This document shows positions 58,249 to 64,000 of a stretch of 64,000 bases of DNA, piece by piece. How positions within the stretch are numbered: the stretch's first letter is position 1; each line of letters begins with the position of its first letter. Origin of the DNA: Brachypodium distachyon. Lineage: Eukaryota > Streptophyta > Magnoliopsida > Poales > Poaceae. Under the pieces are notes generated by a model. That model worked only from the letters and a program-made list of their open reading frames with translations, had not been told where the DNA came from and did not search any database. Location of the stretch: contig NC_016131.3 of NCBI RefSeq assembly GCF_000005505.3, forward strand, positions 53,243,355 to 53,307,354. Reading direction: 5' to 3'. Position numbers and translations under genes: made by a program.

Positions 58249-59067
58249 GAGGGTGGTTTTTCTTTACTGATCAGGTTAGTATATATCGTACGTCTATTTT
58301 ATTTTATCTCGCATCACCGGGGTAAACTGATAACTATCACCATAGTGGAAAGCAGTATGTATTTTTATAGGAGGCATAAGGATAAATGTTTTAGCCATAA
58401 CTACAGGACTTGCTATTTTACTGTTTAACAATAAATCAAGCGATAGAAACAAGAAACTGCATATTTCAATTTTAAATCCTATGAATTTTAGTATTAGAAG
58501 CTTACATTCTTTGGACTGTTTTTATCCTTATTAATTCTTCTATTGTACTCCTCCATTCCTAAATCATGGGCGAATTAGATTTTTTGCACATACCAAGGCT
58601 GGGGTTGAGGGATGACGGTGAGAGTTATTATCCTTGTGACGCTTTCCCTTTACGTGCATGGCGGAGTAATTGGATCTGCATGCAGGCCGACGTTCTAATT
58701 GCTTGGTGCAATGTGCAAATCTAGTGTAACTTGAGGGACTAGGATCAAAGTTTTAAATAGCGTGCTAAGCAACTTAGCGGCAAACCTGAAAATTGGTGCT
58801 AAAGCGGAGATAGCGTGCTACTTGTAAATTTTGCATTTAGTGGCACACCTTGCCTGAAATGCTATAGCGCTGTTAAAGCGTGTTGTTTAAAACTTTGATT
58901 GGGATCCCACGTGTGGCGGAGTAATTAACATGGGGACACTGATGAAGGACCCACATTTCAGCAGCCCCACGTTATTCTATGGCGTGTCAAGAAAACACTT
59001 TGCTCGTTGCATGCCACCAGCCCGAGTACTGCATACGCCCCGTGATAGTCATGCATGGCTTTGAGAG
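58249..59067 (+). repeat. 3' flank of F-box 3, near-identical copy of 49076-49885
   Basis: The two flanks match base for base apart from scattered changes and small indels, including the shared MITE (58744-58899) and the gttagt donor. Homology stops sharply at 59067, where gypsy sequence begins. Confidence 0.85.
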
Positions 59068-62000
59068 GTGACGCAGAACCATATGTTCACTTGGACGGAA
59101 ATACAAATTGGAAGACTCTATATGTCGCCCACGTCTTCATCTCTCCTTGTGGTGGCTGAAATCTCCCGTTGCGGCATCATCTACAATCCGTACACGCTTG
59201 CTGCCATCATCTCCATGCGTGATCATGCTCCAGTGCTTGTTCCTCTCATCCATGCTAGGTCCATCATTCCTAAGTGTAACAAACACATCTGATTTAGGCA
59301 GCATCATATTCTCATGTATGAGAGGTATTGTTCCAAGAAACGAAAGTACCTGATAGTTAAGTTCGCGTGCACGACCTCTTGTGATAGGTCCTTGTATCGT
59401 GGCTGTAGGGGCAGCGGTTGTATCAACATGGGGGATGTCCTCGTCATCCTCCCCTTCTTGAATTGAAGTCGTCCGCGACGCAATGTCTTCTTCTTCCCCA
59501 AATATGGCTTCAAATCTGCAATGTTAAATGACGGACTTACCATACCAAAATCTGCAGGAAGCTCAAGTTTATAGGCATTATCATTAAGTCTCTCTAACAC
59601 TTTAAAAGGACCAGCACCCCGAGGCATCAATTTTGATTTGCGCAATCAGGAAAACGATATTTGCGCAAATGCAACCAAACAAGATCGCCAACATCAAACA
59701 CAACATTCTTTCGGCCCTTATCTCCAACAGTTTTAAACTTAGCATTCATGTGTTCTATATTTTTCTTAGTAGTAGCATGCAATTTCAAGATTAATTCAGC
59801 ATGCTGTGTAGCATCCAAATTAATTTTAACCGAAGATGGTGTAACATCCCAAATTTTTAAACCCTTTCATATGCATTGCATTCATGAGCATCATGCCACA
59901 ATTGCATTTTGAATCTTGTTTTGATTTCCAAAAAGGCTTTGAAAAGAGTTTCTTCTTTTTTAAACCTTAGCCTTTTTACCCATTTGAGTTTTGGTTTTTA
60001 AACCAATAAGGTTTTGATCATAAAAAGGGTTTATTGCATAAATGAGCTACTCCATAATTTTTGGTATTTAATTAGAGTTGAGAAGCTATTTTATTTAATT
60101 AGTTATGAAGCCCTAAAGGCATTTATAGGACAAACTATTTATATATATTTTATCTGGAAGGATTTATAGTCCCAAAAGTTGAATCATATTATAATATGAT
60201 TTTATAAATTTTCAGGAATTTATTTGAATTGATTTGGAGTTCAAAATCAAAAGCTACAATTGAAAACCGAAAAAGAAAAGATAAAGAACAAAAAAAAAGA
60301 AGAAATGGCCGGCCCGGCCAAATGGGCCGAACCAGCCCGTTTACCTGGGCGCGTCGAGCCAGCCCAAGCCGGCCCCACCGCACCGCAGGCCGCTAGCCCG
60401 CCCGCGCGCTCTGAGTCACTGACGCGCAGGGCCCACGCGTCAGGGCCGTCTTCCCCGGACGGCAAGCCCCCGCGCATCACGCACGTGATGGCCGCGAGCA
60501 CCATCGCCGGGATCTCCCTACCACGTGCCCCCCGAAGCCTTCCGAGCGCGTCATTATAAAGAGCGAGCTCCCGTCTCCATTTACGCCGCCAATTTGACTC
60601 CTCGAAACCCTAGAACCGCCGCCGCCTTTTCATGGTCACCGTCGGCGAGCAACGAGGTATGAGGCGACCCCGAAGCGCCCGCGCTGCCATCTCCCATGCC
60701 CACGCCGCCGCCTTCTCTGTCTCCAGCGAACGCCGCCGCCGGCGGTAACGCCCTAGCCTGCCTCGCCTGTCCGATCCTTTTTAAACGGTTGAGATTAGAT
60801 CACTTACCCGAAGGGGTATCCTTAGATCTGGGCCACCCGATCCTCTTTAAGTTAGATCCGACGGCTCCCATATATTTTAATCCCGAACCGGTACGCGCCT
60901 ATAAGAATCTGCCACGTGTCACGGTTTTAAATAAAATCTAATTCCCGGTTAGAATAAAGGGCAGTTTGCAGAAAAGCCTCCAAAACTTCAAACCATCATA
61001 TCTTTTAAACCGCTTGGCCAAATTTGATGTTCCTTACCTTTCTGGAAACCTTGGAACTTGTAGAATCTTTTGGCACTGGTTAAATTCAAATTTGATTAGA
61101 TGATTCTGGACTTATTTAGAGAATAGTGTTGTATGACTTTTAATTCATATCTTTTGTTTTAAAAATCCTTTTTACTTGAAACCAGTGCCCAAAATTTTAG
61201 TTTAATGTCCTCTGTTCATTTGGAACAGAGAAATAAATTTTGATTTAATTAGTTGGCTGATTGTAATAAAACTTTGTTTTAAGCTTTTAAAACCCTTTTG
61301 TAGACCTTGTTTTTAACTTGTAGTTTTAAAATTAATTTGTTTAATCCTTTTTGACTAGAGGATTAATTTAGTGAGTATGTGAAACTGAAACCCTTTCTTG
61401 TCGAATAAAATAAACCAAATCATGTCACATGCTTGCGTTGCATCATAGCATAATTTCTTTTATCGTGTTGTGAATTGTTTGTCTATGTATGTGTATGGTT
61501 GTTTATTTTAGTTTACTCGGAGAACGAACCGTGCGATTGTAACGAGTGTTTGAACTCCAACTACTATCAAGGCAAGTTCACTTTGACCATGAATCCTATT
61601 ATTTTTCTATGCACTAGAATTTCATTAGTTGCATGAATAGGATTATTACAATATCTATGCTAGCTATGAATTCCTAGTAGTATAGATTTATCCCTGTCAT
61701 TACCTTGCCACCCAATTGCCATCATAGTTAGTTAAATGCTATCCTACTTTAGTATTCATGGGTGGGATCAATACAATGTGATATTATTGTCATTATGAAG
61801 TAAAGTATGTTTTCCTAGTGCATGGCAAAACAAATAATTTAATGAACCGTCCTGGGTGGGCCGCTTTGGATACTTTTGAGATGTTATGCGGCGTCAGGTC
61901 CATTTCTATGGGTCCATTTCTACCTGTCGTCTCGCCATTTCTATGGGAGCGCCTGCGTCGCCAATGAGGAATGCCACATGGGGTATCAGAGACTGGACTT

Positions 62001-63892
62001 GTTTCCTATTTAGTAGCTTCCAGTACAATCACATGCTAAATGGGCTCTGGCTTGATGGAGTAAGTCGTATGATCTTGGATCCGAGGTGACATCGGTATGT
62101 AGCTGTGTAGGTTGGGGCACGTCCCTCAGGTGGTCTGGGTGATTACTTCTGAAGATTCTCGTGATCGATGCCGTTGCTACTCTACAAAGAGGACAGCAAG
62201 GGATTAACACGTCGATTTCTTGTGGGGAATGTGTACAACCTCTGCAGAGTGTCAAACTAAGTACTTAACCGTGTCCCCGGTTACAGACAATTATGCGCAA
62301 CCAGATCAGGAGCTGTAAGGAAAGTCTCACTCATTCCAATTTCTTAATAAAATGAACGGTTTGAACCTAGGTAGGAGCATTGATGTGTCTACTCAATGTC
62401 CATTAGTTTAATAGGAGCATGGGTGTGTCTACCCCATGTCCAATAGTGATAAAACTATTTGTTTAAAAATGATAGGATGAAACATTGATGCTTTTATGCA
62501 AATAGTCAAACCCCACCTAGCCAAAATATGCATGTACTTGGTAGGTCTTTTTATAACCTCTGGTGAACTTGCCAATACATTCAATGTATTGACCAAGTAG
62601 TGGCTGCAATTAACAATGCAGGTGGATCAGACGACGAGTGAGGTTCGTCGTTGTTTATCTGGGTTACGAGCCTGCATTTAACACGCTCTCGCCTTGGAGT
62701 AGTTGTGGCTCATTTGCTTCTACCTTTCCACTGCGTAGTTTTTGAAACTCTATTTTGATATGCTGACCCAAGAGGTCATGCAGAGTTGTAAGTACTCTTA
62801 AATTCTGGATAAATGCGATGTAATAAAGTACTTTGACCTTTGTATCTCGATATTACATCTTGAAACTGTGTGTGCTAGTGAGTCGATCCAGGGACTAGCA
62901 CTATAAGCACAGAGATCGAACCCTGTACGGGGGCGGTCGCTTCAGATGGTAAGGGCAATAAATCAATAGGTGCACGAGGAACAAAACCATACACAATCTC
63001 AAAAGGGCACTTCTTAGTGGTAGAATGCAGCGAACGATTATAAGCAAATTCAACATGAGGTAAACATTCTTCCCATAACTTTAAGTTCTTCTTTAAAATA
63101 GCCCGCAACATAGTAGACAAAGTTCTATTGACTACTTTAGTTTGCCCATCAGTTTGGGGGTGACTTGTAGTACTACACAACAACTTAGTCCCCAACTTAG
63201 CCCATAAACATCTCCATAAGTGGCTAAGAAACTTGGTGTAACAATCAGAAACAATAGTATTTGGTACACCATGTAAACAAACAATTTCATGACAGAACAA
63301 ATCAGCAACATGTGCAGCATCAGCACTCTTGTGATAAGGAATAAAATGTGCCATCTTCGAAAATCTATCCACAACAACAGAAATACTATCCCTCCCCTTC
63401 TGTGTACGAGGCAATCCCAAAACGAAGTCCATCGAAATATCCTAACATGGAACACTAGGAACAGGAAGAGGCATGTATAAACCATGTGGATTAAGGCGTG
63501 ACTTAGCTTTTTGACATGTCGTGCAGCGAGCAACGAATCTCTCCACATCCCTACGCATCCGCGGCCAAAAGAAGTGGGTAGCAAGTATGTCCTCCGTCTT
63601 CTTTACACCAAAGCGTCCCATTAAACCTCCACCTTGCGCCTCCTGCAACAACGAAAGACAAACGGAACTATCCAGAATACATAGTTTGTTAGCACGGAAC
63701 ACAAATCCATCATTGAGGACGAATTTGTTCCAGATTTTTCCTTCTTTACACTGCTGCAAAACCTCTTTAAAGTCAGCATCAAGCGCATATTGTTGTTTAA
63801 TGGTTTCCAATCCAAAAAATTCTGAAATCAAGCTGAGATAGCATGGTATAACGTCATGACAAAGCATCTGCGATAACATTATCTTTACCCTT
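59068..63892 (-). pseudogene. Gypsy retrotransposon pol remnant (minus strand), split by a solo LTR
   Basis: Read from 63892 downward. First comes the end of an RNase H region (GKDNVIADALS). Then the integrase zinc-binding motif (HFFWPRMRRDVERFVARCTTCQKAK in part, 63590-63500) and the integrase core (~63440-62950; [24 protein letters not shown]). After the solo LTR, the integrase C-terminus continues (59839-~59340; [20 protein letters not shown], then [13 protein letters not shown]), then a 3' portion to ~59068. Frames shift more than once. The LTRs of this element are not in the window. Confidence 0.85.
59835..62949. mobile_element. Solo LTR (3.1 kb) inserted in the gypsy pol remnant
   Basis: 59840-62944 begins TGTAACATCCCAAATTTTTA and ends GGTCGCTTCA, with a perfect 5-bp target duplication GATGG on both sides (59835-59839, 62945-62949). 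The pol sequence reads through when the insert is ignored. A TATA-like CATTATAAAGAGC near 60553 and a following GC-rich leader mark the U3/R region. No internal coding region is present, so unequal recombination between two LTRs has removed the body. Confidence 0.9.
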
Positions 63893-64000
63893 TGTCGGAG
63901 CACGGTTCTCCGGCACCGGGGATGCCGAGCACCCCCTTTTTGGTTCGGTGGAGGGCGAGGCGATCGCTCCGGTGATCGCCGGTGTGACGATAGACACGAA
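63893..64000. mobile_element. Possible start of another LTR element, cut by the window edge
   Basis: Gypsy pol similarity stops at ~63893, where TGTCGGAGCACGGTTCTCCG begins. The TG start and abrupt change of composition fit an LTR end, but only 108 bp are visible. Confidence 0.4.

Overview
The window is plant nuclear DNA from a grass, most probably a Triticeae genome (wheat, barley or Aegilops type). The evidence is intron-containing genes with GT-AG junctions, very GC-rich coding exons set in AT-rich flanks, several Stowaway MITEs with CTCCCTCCGT-type ends, CACTA transposons, gypsy and copia-type LTR elements and LINE remnants. The species was not established. All exon joins and repeat alignments were made by eye.

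Layout. (1) 1-4784, minus strand: eight exons of a WBP11/ELF5-type proline-rich splicing-associated protein, running off the left edge. (2) 5590-21640: an old tandem duplication, each unit holding a two-exon BCS1-type AAA-ATPase gene (8187-9720 and 19619-21160). Unit 1 carries a 5'-truncated LINE. Unit 2 is split by a Mutator-like element (11621-17690), whose left inverted repeat was itself hit by a 4.8-kb CACTA element (11693-16499). (3) 24178-25940: a third, more diverged AAA-ATPase. It is followed by a second copy of its last codons and 3' UTR (28088-28425) and three copies of a 0.7-0.95 kb noncoding repeat, split by a gag-only LTR element (28524-32892). (4) 34200-59067: an F-box gene family. 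Copy 1 (34430-36851) is cut by a 1.2-kb LTR element, copy 2 (47882-49075) is intact, and copy 3 (57871-58248) is a deleted remnant with a near-identical 3' flank. Between them lie a LINE remnant, a CACTA element with a stop-riddled transposase, a gypsy gag scrap, a 1.4-kb foldback element and a short CACTA relative. (5) 59068-64000: a minus-strand gypsy pol remnant split by a 3.1-kb solo LTR with a perfect 5-bp target duplication; another LTR may begin at 63893.

Four protein-coding genes look usable: the ELF5/WBP11 homologue (partial), AAA-ATPases 1-3 and F-box 2 make five if the partial gene is counted. They do not form a pathway. The window shows two local gene families growing by tandem duplication while transposons break, pad and separate the copies. 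No bacterial-type operon, CRISPR array or rRNA gene is present, and no convincing tRNA gene was seen.
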